64,000 nt of DNA from Lottia gigantea (GCF_000327385.1 NW_008708354.1:140684-204683); one strand, 5' to 3'. Numbered from the stretch's first letter, positions 21,740 to 35,600 are shown. A program made the numbers and translations. The notes: a model not told the origin generated them from the letters alone.

Positions 21740-22441
21740 ATGGTCAACTTAGAGATAGTCCATAGTCTTTGTTGAAGTTAGGAGAAGTGGCTTTAATTCT
21801 GGAAAATTAAAATTTAGCTCATAAACCAATTTGTATGCCTTTTATCCCGTTAAATTGCTTAGTAAAAAACAAAAAATATAAAAGTAGATTAAACATACCT
21901 TCAGTCAGTAATTTTGTCAACAATTTCAAATTTGTTTTGATATCGGTCTTCATTTTAGTCAATGATGTCTCTCCACAACGCAATCGATTAAATGAAAAGA
22001 ATATTAAAATATTTAATAGGTATTTTATAAATTTCATAATGATACTATTAATATGGTATGCCATTGTCTTTTTTGTGAGCCTATACCTGAAATGTGGAGC
22101 ATTTGGCGTGCGTTACTTATTAGAGCGTCATCCATATATCTAACAATCATCATTAACATATCTAGTCATTCAAACTCTTATATATAGATCACTTAAACGC
22201 ATGTAATATTCCTTAAGAAGTAAATTTTTTGTTTGAATTTAGCATTTCATAGTATATTTTACATCATTGGAAAGAGGAGATCATACATAATACAAAAAAT
22301 AGAATATTTTGCAATGTGTACATAATGTCATGTGACAATTCTTTAAAAATCAAAATTTCAATTTTCAAATGGATATAACTCGGGGAAGCAACGAAAAAGA
22401 AAATATAATTAGGTAGATCTCACATCAGATAAGTAAAGAAC

Positions 22442-23322
22442 ACTAACAACATTGTATATCACCATCAGGTAAATATTGGGCACTAGCATTGTATATCACC
22501 ACCAGGTAAGTATTGGATACTAGCATTGTATATCACCATCAGGTAAATATTTGCACTAGCATTGTATATCACCATCAGGTAAGTATTGGATACTAGCATT
22601 GTATATCACCATCAGGTAAATATTGGGCACTAGCATTGTATATCACCATCAGGTAAATATTGGGCACTAGCATTGTATATCACCATCAGGTAAATATTGG
22701 GCACTAGCATTGTATATCACCATCAGGTAAGTATTGGATACTAGCATTGTATATCACCATCAGGTAAATATTGGGCACTAGCATTGTATATAACCACCAG
22801 GTAAATATTGGATACTAGCATTGTATATCACCATCAGGTAAGTATTGGATACTAGCATTGTATATCACCATCAGGTAAATATTGGGCACTAGCATTGTAT
22901 ATCACCATCAGGTAAGTATTGGATACTAGCATTGTATATCACCATCAGGTAAATATTGGGCACTAGCATTGTATATCACCATCAGGTAAGTATTAGGCAC
23001 TAGCATTGTATATCACCGCCAGGTAAGTATTGGATACTAGCATTGTATATGACCATCAGATAAATATTGGGCACCAGCATTGTATATAACCACCAGGTAA
23101 ATATTGGATACTAGCATTGTATATCACCATCAGGTAAATATTGGGCACTAGCATTGTATATCACCATCAGGTAAGTATTGGATACTAGCATTGCGTTTTT
23201 TACCATCAGATAAGTTTTGGACACAAGCATTTTATATCACCATTAGATAAGTATAGGATACTAGCACTGCGTATGTTACCTTCAGGTAGCTATTGGGCAC
23301 TTGTAAGTAGAGGACACTAGTG
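22442..23322 (+). repeat. 37-bp satellite, about 23 units
   Basis: Unit CATTGTATATCACCATCAGG + TAAATATTGGGCACTAG. Two main variants interleave: TAAATATTGGGC and TAAGTATTGGATA. The first 18 or so units are very regular; those from about 23190 on are degraded. Eight units contain CAGGTAAGTAT on the + strand. Confidence 0.95.
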
Positions 23323-25000
23323 CTGTATACATAAAAGCAAATATCCTCGATTCGGCAGCTGTTCCAAAACACACATGTTAAATGTCATCTAACGTCGGCC
23401 ACGAAAACCGAGGACATTACACTGTGTTCTTTTAGTAATAAACAATGAAACTATACCAGTCCTATTACTGACCCTGGATTAACTGTCAGGTTTTGTAATT
23501 ATTTTCACGCCCCATTATCGCCATACAAAACTAGAACTAAAATAGATGTCACAACGACATGACCTGGATTTAAAAAAAATAATATCAAATAAAGTTATGA
23601 AATGCAAGGAAAAAGTTTGCGTTGGCCATGTGGTTCTATTTAACGGTTTTATGAAGGATTTCATTATTTAGTAACGTTGTTGAAAAGAGAGACGTTTTCA
23701 ATGATTTTTTTATCATGTTGTAACTGCTGTAACCTATTGAGCATAGCTATTTGTACATGCTGACAACACACGGCAACACATACACCAAGACATATGCAGA
23801 ATATTAGGAAAGGAAATTTATGTACACACCTCACTGTCTAAATCCATGTGTGTCCGCGTTCGACAGTTAAATGACGACTCGTCTTTTCTTGGGACTACGT
23901 GTCTCCATCATATATAGACTTTATTAGAAAGTAATATTTTTAGTATGGGGTATATTTGAAGGGATTATGCAATTTTCGTGCAATATCAGGACTATACATA
24001 ATGTATTATATTCAAATATGTTTTATTCCCTTTAAATTTTGTCTTTGCAGGTTTAACCATATTAAACTTTAACAGTGTGCCATTTTGGATGGTTGATTTG
24101 AGTCTTGAACATACTAGGAATTTCTTTTCCTATTTCCATAGATGACTTTTCTATATATGGCAGTGTCTCTTAACTTTAAAACGCGGATAATTCTGGGCAC
24201 ATGTGGGTTTGAAGGTTCAAATTTTGATGGTGAGCTGTGAACACTATTACTGATTGACTTTGCTAATTCCCGTTTCTGAGTCTAAGGTACGATTGGTGAA
24301 AACAGACACAACTGAAACTTTGAAATATATTTTAAATTTCCATAACACAATTGTAAATGTCAATCGATGGGGACAAAATGTACTCTTGAACCAGCAAAAA
24401 GTCTTTACTAACTTGAAAATTCAACATACTAACTTGAAAATTCAAAAACAAAAAAATGAATGGCCCTAATATGCTTCCGTACATATCCAACGATGACACA
24501 GTCTTTATTCTGCAGTAAATTATTGTATACTACTGTTAGCCTATTTTTGGGGTCTTGATTTGAATTTTGACATCTGAAATTGGCTTTTCCTCCTTTTTTC
24601 AGGAAAAAAGAAGAGATTTAAATACACAAAATAAATGTGGAGAAGGATTTCAATTTGCATCGTCTTCTTAAATCGATACAATTTTTGACCAGATATTGAG
24701 TATTGTCCAGGCTTTCACTGACATGAAGGAACGTTTTTCACAGGATTTCCGGAAGAAGTTTAGTGAATGTTGAATTTCGTGATTATGGATATAGATGCTG
24801 TTTAATTCGCGAAATGAGTCCATACTATTTGTGCGATAATTTATGCATATAAATATGATAGGTTTGTTTTCAACTTTAGCTGTTAAAAGGATCCACGCTA
24901 TGTAGTGTGCAATAAGGGAAAACTTACCAGGTTAATAGTATTTAACTTCATTGTTACGATGGTTATTTGAAAAAACAAGAATTGGCGTCGAAACAAAATA
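23323..25000. other. Intergenic, no gene recognised
   Basis: Only short chance ORFs. It includes one copy of the GTGAGCTGTGAACA repeat (24229-24300) and a small local duplication of ACTTGAAAATTCAA (24411-24445). Confidence 0.5.
24229..24300 (+). repeat. GTGAGCTGTGAACA dispersed repeat, copy 1
   Basis: GGTGAGCTGTGAACACTATT ACTGATTGACT ... CGTTTCTGAG ... GGTACGATTGG. Shared with 43256-43310 (+) and 51135-51215 (-). The family extends at least 70 bp. Confidence 0.7.
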
Positions 25001-25008
25001 AGTTTTCA

Positions 25009-25014
25009 TTTATT
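25009..25014 (-). terminator. Poly(A) signal AATAAA for the 270-aa gene
   Basis: The canonical hexamer on the minus strand about 110 bases past the stop codon, giving a short 3'UTR. Confidence 0.6.
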
Positions 25015-25124
25015 TTTTTGTCAGACATCACTTTTTTAAAACAAGCATAGACAACAACAACAATAAAATATAAATTTCAAAATAACACTTGCGTCCACCA
25101 GATATAACAATAAATATCACAGAA

Positions 25125-25937
25125 TCACATTTTTGGAAGCTGCATTTGACTTCTCGATTTAATTTTATCAGCACTGCTCAATTTTAGGGTCTGTAACCAA
25201 CGCTCACATTTGTCATGACCGTCGTCGGTTACGTGATTATGTCCATGATAACGAACAGAGTCATCATCTGACGTTTCACTGAACCGATAATCAATACTGA
25301 CTTCCGGTGGACTGTCGTAAAGATCGGAGAAAGTTTTCGAATCACGATTATAACTTTTATCCATTTTTAAATTATTGTCCTCACGTAAAGGTAATCTTAG
25401 ATTTACCTCCCTTGAAGTACTGTCAGTGGAAGGCAGGCGATCAAATTTGTTGTCTTTCCGAGTCCGTCTGTTTAACTTGGGTGTAGAACTCGGGGATGAT
25501 GGGTCCCAACCGGAAGGAGATCGATCATGAAACGATCTATTACTACGCCTACTGCCTGGAGTCGATGGTGGTGTTGGAGTGGTTGATCTGTCTGACTCAT
25601 CTGCGAAGTGGAAATTGCAAGTTGCGTTTATTCCATTATCGTCATTTGGTTCCTCAATTGTTTGCATTGTGTCACTTCCGGGCGATTCAGCTTTGACTAA
25701 TGCTGATGCTAACTGTGGACATGATCTGTACCGGGATAAGGAAGCTGTGGAAGGTCTTCTGGAAGAGTTTACTGATTCAGGTCCAAAATCATCCTCATCG
25801 TGATCTCGAAGTTCTAATAGCATTCCAGATTTACGACGCACTTGATTTTGAGGTCCGTTCATAATACTGCTATTTTTATCTGAACAATCATTATTCACTG
25901 TTAGTTTGTCTTTATGTGAGGGTGAATTACTCGCCAT
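25125..25937 (-). CDS. Disordered Ser/Pro/Asp-rich protein, 270 aa, family unknown
   Basis: An intact single coding exon. The protein is hydrophilic and mostly disordered by composition: Ser-rich stretches (RRPSTASLSRYRSCPQ), proline-directed phosphorylation-like sites (STTPTPPSTPGSRRSNRSFH, PSSPSSTPKLNRR), and acidic patches. There is no signal peptide or membrane helix. The C-terminus ends in a denser, probably helical segment, CERWLQTLKLSSADKIKSRS, which looks like a conserved short motif. A 3' splice site (tatattttcag) precedes the ATG by about a dozen bases, so a non-coding exon lies upstream. AATAAA on the minus strand lies at 25014-25009, about 110 bases after the stop. These flanks and the coding bias make it a real gene; I do not recognise the family. 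Confidence 0.8.
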   Translation of the reverse strand: MASNSPSHKDKLTVNNDCSDKNSSIMNGPQNQVRRKSGMLLELRDHDEDDFGPESVNSSRRPSTASLSRYRSCPQLASALVKAESPGSDTMQTIEEPNDDNGINATCNFHFADESDRSTTPTPPSTPGSRRSNRSFHDRSPSGWDPSSPSSTPKLNRRTRKDNKFDRLPSTDSTSREVNLRLPLREDNNLKMDKSYNRDSKTFSDLYDSPPEVSIDYRFSETSDDDSVRYHGHNHVTDDGHDKCERWLQTLKLSSADKIKSRSQMQLPKM

Positions 25938-25999
25938 GCTTTTTCAAACCTGAAAATATAAAAAAAAAACGTTTACATTATTCACAGGAAAATATTCCT

Positions 26000-26930
26000 C
26001 ACTCATGTAAGTTGTAGGGCTGTAAGCATTAAAGTTAGGAGCATTTGTGATCGCAAATCACTTGTAAAGCTGCAATAATGAAATTTTATTTCGAATTTTG
26101 AGACACAAACAAATTCGCCTTTCAGTAGTAGCCAAAGAAGCATAAGATGTATTGATATACTCTGGATCTCAATGTTTAGCAAGATCACATCCCAGCATTA
26201 TTAAGAGAATAAAACTAAACACAAAGACTAAACACTAAACAATTTTAATATTTAAACAAATTTGGTATCAAAAATGGAAATAAGCAAGCAATATGTCGAC
26301 ATCTTCATCTTATTATGTATATTGTGTTAATGTACTACTCGTTGGAATTCAAGAATCTAAATCTAAAATTTTTTCCAACATGATTTATAGTTTGGTATAT
26401 ATAGCGTTCCGGTAGATATGGATTATTTGAAGCGAATAGATGATGTTACTTTATGTGTGTGGTCTTCTTCTTAATATAGCACCTGAACGTTAATTTAAAT
26501 CAACTGCTATATTATTGATAACAGTTTCGTCTGGGATGCCAGTAACAGTAATAGGCCCCTCCTACTCAAAGCTACAGATTAGATCTTGTAAAAAGTCATT
26601 AATTTGAAAAGGGAAGTTGTGAAAATTTATATTGTGACACTGAATGGAAATTGACCCACCACACAATTAAATATTTCCGTCTGTTACCTAAAACGTGCAC
26701 TGCCTGTACAGGGTTCAATTTAGAATTAACAACTTGATTAGCAACAACTTTTAGTTTTGGCTGATTAATTTAAGTTTTGATTAGCATTGCATACAAATTT
26801 GGTAGCAAATTTAAAATGTTCCGGTTGTAGGATCTCAAATATAATAGTAATGTTAGATACAATGGATGAGGGTTTTTCGTGATAAATTGTGATTCTGGTT
26901 TAGCATAAAAAATATTAGATCTCTCAAATT
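26000..26930. other. Intergenic or upstream region of the 270-aa gene
   Basis: Should contain the 5' non-coding exon and promoter of the 25125-25937 gene, but I cannot point to them. No other feature was seen. Confidence 0.35.
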
Positions 26931-26939
26931 GAACTTACA

Positions 26940-27560
26940 GGATAGTAATGGAAGTAGAGTTGTATAATTTACGGGTAGGGGGAAGAAAAGAAGTAGAGAC
27001 AGAGTAAACGGAAGAAGAGTCAAAGGCGTAGAGACATTGAAGTAGGGAGAAAGGAAGAAGAGACACAGAGAGAGTGAAGTGAAGAGAAAGGAAGAAGAGA
27101 CAGAGAGAGTGAAGTAGAGAGAAAGGAAGAAGAGACAGAGAGAGTGAAGTAGAGAAAAGAGAAATGAAGAAAAGACAGAGAGAGTGAAGTAGAGAGAAAG
27201 AAAGAGAGACATAGAGAGTGAAGTAGAGAGAAAGAAAGAAGAGACAGAGAAAGTGAAATAGAGAGAAAGGAAGAAGATAATTATTGAAGTGGAGAAAACG
27301 GAAGAAGAGAGAACGATAGAACAAGCAGAGTGACATAGGAAGAACATAGGACAGAGTGGAGTAGGTGTATGATAGGCAGAGGAGCACAGATTTATTAGAG
27401 GTGAGAAACAGCGAAGAAGACGTTAAGATGAGAAACAGTTTCAAAGGAAAGAAAGGCAGTGAGGGCAGAGAAAATTATGGAGGAATGGGGGAGGGGGGCA
27501 CGGGGCATATAGGGAGAAACTGTTCGTAGAAGGTCGAAGACTGTAGAAAGAAAGGAAGTA
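26940..27560 (+). repeat. Polypurine tract with 35-bp period
   Basis: The + strand is overwhelmingly A and G for about 600 bases. From about 27040 to 27290 a unit of about 35 bp (AGTGAAGTAGAGAGAAAGGA + AGAAGAGACAGAGAG) repeats seven to eight times. The minus strand reads open in two frames as Leu/Ser/Phe repeats, which is a by-product of the composition. Confidence 0.9.
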
Positions 27561-30500
27561 TAATTCAGCTCAAAGGATCTATGGGATACACTCTTTTATT
27601 GGAAGGTGCTTATTGTACCTTCGTGCATTGCTTCGAATTACGGTACTCCGAAGACTCATCATGGTTAGTTGACTATCAAAACCAGAATTTGTACGGTTCG
27701 GATTATTGTCGACCAAAATTAGATTTTAAAAAAATATCATAAGTTATCTCAATGGTCAAACGAAATAAGAGAGAATTCATTCCCTTGAAATAAAACGTAT
27801 ATAGAACGTAACTATTTAAATAAAAAAAAACATTCGCAATTCATAAATATTGGGTCGCAATGAAAAATATTTTATGTAATTCAAATGTAATAATGAAATA
27901 ATTATAGTGAAACATAAAAAAATACGAGCTTTGCCTATTTTTATTGTATTTGGCTATGATTCTCATCATACATATACAACTTTGAAATGATTCGCATATC
28001 TTCGTTATAAATTTTGATTATGGTTCATCGTAAGCTCGTTGAGCCATCTTGGTTTACATTTATGTAAGATTACAACTGATACTGAAAGCCGGTAGAGGTA
28101 GCTAATTTTCTAAGAGTAGATAAATTGAAAATCGGATGACCACGTTCCTTTAAAAAGATTATTGATCAGGAATTAAATTTGATATTAAAGTTATATATAG
28201 GTAAAACGAATTAGAATATAAGATTAACCCACTTGTTAACTATAAGCTGCTTATTATTTACAAGACGATAACTTGCATGAGACCTTGGAACAGCTACTGG
28301 AATGTTGCACTAATATATATTGTAAAAATGATTATTGGTTAATATTTCAATATCATTTGGATAATTTGAAAGCGTTTAAATGCCCTGCCTTTTCAAGGCA
28401 TTTATTGCCTGATAAACATATAATAGATAAATAATATAAAGTCATCATTGGTAAACAATTCCAATAAATGTACTCAGCATCTAATGCTTGTGGTTTAAAG
28501 AAGTTTCGGTACAAAAGTAGTAGTCGATTACGACATCAGATTTCCAATCAAGAGTCGCGATGACTTCTTATGAATTTGAAGCCATTTACAATACCTTTGA
28601 AACAATCTTTAGTCCAGTCATGTTTAACCTTACAACTTATGATTAGTCTGGTTATTACATTTCCAACTGGTCTATGACAGAGTGTATACCATTATTAACC
28701 TTTGGCTTGTATTTAAGTTATGGACTTGGTTCAGTACAAATCACGAAGACCACAAAACTAATTCCATAATACACAGTATAAAAGAATCTCCGCTTCTTAT
28801 AGCATTGTATGAAAACTATGATAAACCATTCATTCGTAATTTACATTTTAATGTATTCAACTGCCGATCCAAACAAGCGGTTTAATTACTTATGAATTAT
28901 TTTTCTCTCCAGATATGAACACACGTCAGGGTTTGCTGGCTCTTTGAGCGTCTTTTGCCAATGCAGAATACCATGTTACATAAATACCCTACTGCTGGAT
29001 GATTGTATTTGTCTGGGCATTTTCTTTTAACTGGTTTTAACAGATCTAATCGATACAAATATGTGGCACTTTATAGTTTCCCATCCATTTAGGGGCATCT
29101 ATACAGACAGTACAGAAAGGCAGTCTCTATGTAGAAGACTTCAAACGAATTGAATCAAATGAAATTGTGATTTACGTCATGCTCTCTGCGCTTGACTGCA
29201 GACGTACAAAACCAAGCAGAGTTCAAAGGGGGAATTCTTGCTGCAATATTGGCATCAGTCTTTTCTGTTTCGACTTTTAACTGTCGAGGGATCTATAACG
29301 TGCACAACTTCTAGTACACCGAGACTTGGTTAATTATCCCAACCTAATGACAAGATGTCTGTTTTATGTCATGTCTTTTTTATGTCAGATCTAAATCATT
29401 GACAGGTAATTGAGATGAAAAATCAAGGTATATTTTGACCTGTGAGGCAACAGACAGACGAAGATCCCAGACCATAGTGACACTAAGTCAATTTTAAAAC
29501 CAGTCTTTATCACGATGTAGAAGCTAATGTTAGTTAATTTGAACCAATTTGTTTACCCAGGTCTAGCTGAAAAGCTTGAACAATGATGTATTGCTACTTT
29601 TCATTGTATGGTTTTGTCTAGTAATTGTCAACTTCAATATAAAACATGATACGATGAAGTGGCAATTAGCTGAGATTTTAACCAATCAAATTTCTCGTTA
29701 TTGACAAAACAACGTTATCGACACCGTTTCTTTTCTAGTAAATCTATGAACTGATACGTGTTTGTTACGATGATTGAGCAAAGCGTACCAATAGTTCCAA
29801 AGCATCAAGAAATTCGCCTAGAACAAGATTTATTTTAGAAATGCAACATGAAGCAGTTGTGCTTAAATTTATGTACATGTATTAGTAATTAAATTGGAAT
29901 TCGAATTATGTGACAAAAAATGTATTTGTCAGTTGTCCAGCTATGGTCTTTTATAATTATCTTTCTACGACAAACCTGAATAAAGTCAGAAGATTTGATA
30001 ACTATCATAATATTTTCAATGTTACGAAAAATAAAAGATACATTGACATATTTCAATAAACAAATTATTTTCATACTGTTGATTAAATTAGTGATGGATC
30101 ATTCTCCAGATGTACCAAATAGCCATGCAATGAAATACATCTGTTAGTTGTTCAGTTAATACTTTTTTTTTTATCTGTTACGGGCACATCTGTAATTTAT
30201 CGGTAGACTGGTAGGGGCACAGATATTTACTAAATAAAACTGGTTGTTCTTTTGGATCACGGGGATGGTTATGCTGCAGATGTGTCAGAATATTTTTTTT
30301 ATTTCAAGAGATTATTCTTATCCACTTCAGAGTTAATAACCGCGAGGTGAAAATATAAACTTTGTTTCTGAGTAGTTTTTGCTAAATTTTATCCGGTATT
30401 TTGTGCTACAGTCCAGATAAATGCGTACATTTTTCTACATTCTTAAGGAACCTGAATCACTTTTATATGGACATTATCAATGGACATTCTGTTCCCAAGC

Positions 30501-32530
30501 AATATTAATGTACATCCAGCTATTTGTAATAGATAATATCGAATGTTCAGCCTTTAACAATGTCCACCGGATTCCGAACATAACTGGGTTAAACTCTTTA
30601 ACAAACTTTTTTACAAACAACTTTACTTTGTTCACATCCTAAATAAATATTATATTTACTTGAGCAAGGGACAATGCTTATTTCTAACTAATTGTTGACC
30701 CACTGTCAATAGATGAGTGTAAATTGAATTGACCGTTATAGTACAAATGGGAAATGTCAATATATCAAAGCATTATAATTGACATTAAATTGACATTGCA
30801 GTCGTGTATTTACACGTACGCGTTATGTCAATATATGAAAAGTTTATGTGTTCAATTTTATCTATGCCATGGGTTTCTTTATCAATTAAATTGTATGATT
30901 GCGATAAACATAAAAAGCTTTTTTCTATTATCAAGCCATATATCAATATAATTTAAAAATATTTTCTATATTTGTCGCAAATCCGTACTTTATAACTGAT
31001 GTTATTCGCTTTCAAAAGAAACATAGCGCCTACATACACATGCACATAATATGTGAATCTTTTTTGTAAAATATCCATTCAATTCATAAGAAAGTTTAAG
31101 AATGATATTCGCATAACCTTTAGAAAATTAACTTGACATTTTTATGGGCGTATCTATAATATGATTTCTAAACCTTCAGTTGACTTACTTGAGTTTTAAT
31201 GAAGCTCGTCCCTATATCTGAATACTACAATTCTATCTAATAAATTAACCAAGTTTTCGTAAAACAATTTCATAAAGTGGAAACCACTGTTTAAATGGCT
31301 CACTAGTAGTAATTGTTTGACTTCGTGATATAATATGACAGTCTTAATATCAGTCGGTTCCGAAATGAACTGACTATTAACTATTTGACTGTTCCGATTT
31401 GTCAAATCAATGAATATTAATGATATCTGTGAGATAACTGATGTATCGTGAAAGATGCATTTATAATCATTTTTAGCTTCATTTCAAGTCATTGCCATTA
31501 ATTTCCCCTGGAATACATTTATTGTTTCCAATTACTGGAACTGAAATGAGAATCAGATTGACAACTGTAAGTAATAGAACTTTGCGTCATACTTTACTGT
31601 CTCTTACTGGCTAGACGGACAAGGCTTTCAATCTTCATATGTACTGTCTGTAGCTCATCGACCTCCTTTAATTGTCTATCAGAAAGACAAGATGATTTTC
31701 ACTGATATCAGCTGAACAACACAACGACAAAACGAGACCAAGCCGAAAATACTTGTGACAAACACTCCATCATTTTGGTTTAGCGGAGAAATATCCAAAT
31801 CCATCTCTAAAACTTAAGCCTAAAATACTCAGGCCAAATAATACAGAATGAGCACATCATTAGCACAATTGAAAATTAATGTTAATATTGAAATCTCTTG
31901 TCTGTGGACCAGTTAAAGTGAAAGCAAATTATATTGTTTTACACAAGCGTCAATCAGGGACAGAAACACATATCTCAGTATTCCCATATTATAATACTAA
32001 CAAGGTGCATCAAGACCATCTCAATTTCCTACACAATTGCACGTAGGTTCACGGAAAATCACATATTATTGCTGCAGTGAAACGATTTAATCGACTTCAG
32101 TAAATGAGAAATCAATAGACTGGGTCAGAAGAAACGGAAGTCAAGACATCACAAACTGTATATAAATTGAAGGTTTAGATAGCAAGTATTAGTTACCAGA
32201 CCAGGATTCAAGCATCATGCATATAATCAATACACCCACTCAGTCTTTATATTAGAATCTCCATTTCATAGCCTACATGATGATGTTATGAATTTATGAG
32301 GCATAGAGGAATACTCACAAGCAAACCATATATCACAGCCAAGATTTAAAGATGTGATAACCTTGACATAATATTGCTAAGAATAGACTGGGTAGATAAA
32401 ATACCATCAGAGCCACTTGCTTACTATATGGTCAGATGGTTACATTTTCCACAATCAATAGTCATTTTCTCAAGATGCATTCACAATTGCTCTTGCTCAA
32501 TAACCATTAGACTTTGTCCCCTGCTTAATA
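27561..32530. other. Gene desert, nothing recognised
   Basis: AT-rich, with stops in all frames at short spacing. No exon, RNA gene or mobile element was recognised on either strand. Confidence 0.5.
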
Positions 32531-32534
32531 ACCA

Positions 32535-32665
32535 CGATGACATAGTCACTTCTTCAAGAGGACCTAGTCACTATTTAACTAACTACGAGGGCCTAGTCAC
32601 TTCTTACATAACCACGCGGACCTAGTCACTTCTAAAATGATCATGTGGACCTAGTCAATTGCTCA
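32535..32665 (+). repeat. Degenerate minisatellite, about 33 bp unit
   Basis: GGACCTAGTCACTTCT and variants (GGGCCTAGTCACTTCT, GGACCTAGTCAATTGC) occur four to five times at about 30-36 bp spacing, separated by AACCACG-like words. Confidence 0.7.
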
Positions 32666-32669
32666 ATAA

Positions 32670-35600
32670 TCAATAAGGTTACATGAAAAAAGGAAAAGTA
32701 ATAGTAACAAAATAATTATTAGCTTTGTGGACTAGAAATGTGAGCTCAAAAAGTAAAGTATATTAACACAAGCTAAGTTGAAAGGGTCTCAGAGATCGAT
32801 CAGATATATCTGATAGGACAGACACCTCACTCCTACACCAATAGAAATATCATGTGATTAAATTGATTCCGATTGAAATGAACATAATAAATTGACTCAT
32901 CTAACTCAATCCATTTCCTTCTTGATATATAATCATCGGAAAGAAGAAGTCAACATTTGAACAATGCTTCATGTTAATCAAAATACTGTTTATCAAACAC
33001 TTGAGTATTCTTAACAATAAATTATTATATTGACTACAAGTACTAATAGAATTCAACACGGGAACATGAGTTTCATAATAAGCGGAAATGGTTGTATTGG
33101 TTTGTCAAAAAGGTGCCTGAGTTTCAATATCAGCAATACAGATACACATCAGTTATTTGAGAGTACATTACGTACATGCACTTGCATTTCCCTCTTTCTC
33201 TGCCGAATACAGATAGTAGGAGACAACCGTGCCTAGAAAATGTGTTCTTGGCTAACCCAGACGATGCCCGGTCTACAACATTGACTAGGTCAATTTTAAA
33301 GGGTTGGAATTGGAGATGTCTGGTCTATGCAAGTGGATTAGAGACATAATATATACCTATTTGTGTTATTTTGATTTAACAAGTTTTTGACATTTCAAGA
33401 AAAAAAAGAGCTGTAAATGACTAAGATACACAAAACAAAACCATTACTCCTACACATTGCGCGAGATATTTGAATTACATTAGCTATTGTTGCCAGTCAT
33501 TGATTGGTAAGATGATTGAATGATTTGAAGGTAAAAGGAGACTCAAGTCTGTGGTCTCTACTACCAATATAATGCTAATGTCAACTAATTTATCACTATA
33601 CAATCGACTTTTTGTTATGAGAGGTTTCATCAGACCCATCTAGGAATATTTAACTACCGACAATCAAATAAGAATATAGACGAGATCGAGACAAACACAA
33701 TAAAAGTCAGTTCAAATATTGAGTAACGTTTTTAAATCAGAAATAACAGAGGAAAATTAGCCTACACAGCGTTGTGTCGAAACACAAAAGCCTTACAAAC
33801 ATTCTTATACTGGGAAAAGAGAATACTTGAGCAAGCAGTACAGGATGCATATTGCACAGCACTCCTAATCAATACTACTATATTACTAAATAGTTTAGGT
33901 CTAATGAGATACATCGAAGCAAATTTACTTCTGAGTGTAAGCGATCTGCTACAATCGCAGTTTCATGCACCTAGCATATGCCCAACAATATCCGGTGGTT
34001 AGGCAAAATAATTACGTAGGTGGAAGAAAAAGGCTTATAATTAGTATGTTGGATCAAGCGTTAAAATTCCTAAACTGACTCGCAAATCTTGAACATTTGA
34101 AACGAATAACAAAACTAAGAAACTATTCCATTGAAAAACACAATTTGTTTATCGTCAGTAAAGTGTTCTTAAAACCTTGCGGAAATTCGCTCAATTCACC
34201 CCAGCAATCCGTAGTAAATGGTTCTCTTTAATCTATAACATATTTATCAGATGGTGAAATTGATTCAGTAGATGACATTTCCAGATTCACAGGTAGTCTG
34301 ACCTATACTCAGCACCTTTTACCACAGATATATTCCTTCGTACTTTCAACAGAAACTTCTGGAAGTAATTGATGATGTTTATATAAAAATATGATTTGGT
34401 CCACACCATGACTCATTAACGGTAGGCCTTTCAAGTTACTAATGCTTTAGAGCGAGCGAGCACAATTGTCCGGAAAGTTAAATTTTTAGGAAATCTTTGA
34501 GAATAAATTTTATACAGTCACCAACCTGTTATATTTATTGGCTGTAAAAATACACAACAAATTATAAACTTATATAAAAAAAAATCATTTACATTTTCCG
34601 GAGTTGTCAGAATGATACAACATGTATGTGTTTCGACGGGTGGAGCAGCGGCACAAGACACAGTACTCATTATACTATAATGGAACTATTTAATATATTT
34701 CAGTTCTTACGAAATGAAATTCACATTTAGATCTAAAGAACAGCATGAAAAAGTATGATTGGCACACTTGCGTTAAACTGTCATATCAGCTGGCTTCATG
34801 TTGTCATGAGTGACATTTGCATGAAGTCAAGTTGAGAAAATCTGAAAGAAAAAGAATCGTATATCAAGTTTTGTTTCAATTACGTCTTCCTTTTCACGCC
34901 AAGAATCGAAAAAAGATGATAATATAGAAAAGTTTTAAATGTATGGTAGCAGACAAAGTGCATTCTGATTTTATAAGGATTTTTGTGTCACCAAAACATA
35001 CATAATAGATGGTAGACGTTTAATGCTCAAAAACCTCTAGGCCTAACAACTGGTTATAAGTAAAAGCGAAAACAACTTTTTCTATCAACATTAGGATCAT
35101 CCCTGGGATTCCAAGTTATTCAGTAGGTTTAGGGAAGAATACGCCACAGCCCTCACCTATTAAGTCACTTGGGCCTGTATAAGTCAACCAATCAAGTCCT
35201 AACTATGCCAGCCTTCGTATACCACAAAGTGTTGATCCCAGTTTCTGAAAGGTCAGATCAAGTGATTCCCAGTCTTTTCAGCCCACAGACCAGAAAAGCA
35301 ATGGGCATTACAAAAACGGTTGATTGTAAGGTAGTGGCTGTTACACGTCCATCAATCGAAAAACATGGACCAGAAGTCATAAAACTATACAGATCTCCCA
35401 GGGGTGAAAATCAGGGAACTGATAAGACTAAGAAGTTAAAAGTGAAATCACAGAAACCATATGTTTTTGTTGTTTATGTAAGAATTAGCTGGGTCAGTTC
35501 AGTCTATTACACCTGTGAAACACCTGTATTTGCTTTCATCTTTAAACTCAGATTTATGGTAATGAACATTCAAGATAAACAGTTATATAGAACACGATTA

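Noticed and set aside
21835-22143. 102-residue ORF with a hydrophobic stretch
   Set aside because: The reverse strand is open as well; hydrophobic AT-rich translation is expected by chance here.
22442-23322. CRISPR array
   Set aside because: Units are contiguous 37-bp repeats without unique spacers, and the DNA is from an animal.
26853-27444. Two overlapping Leu/Ser/Phe-rich ORFs on the minus strand
   Set aside because: Both are by-products of the polypurine repeat; two frames are open at once and the sequence has no domain.
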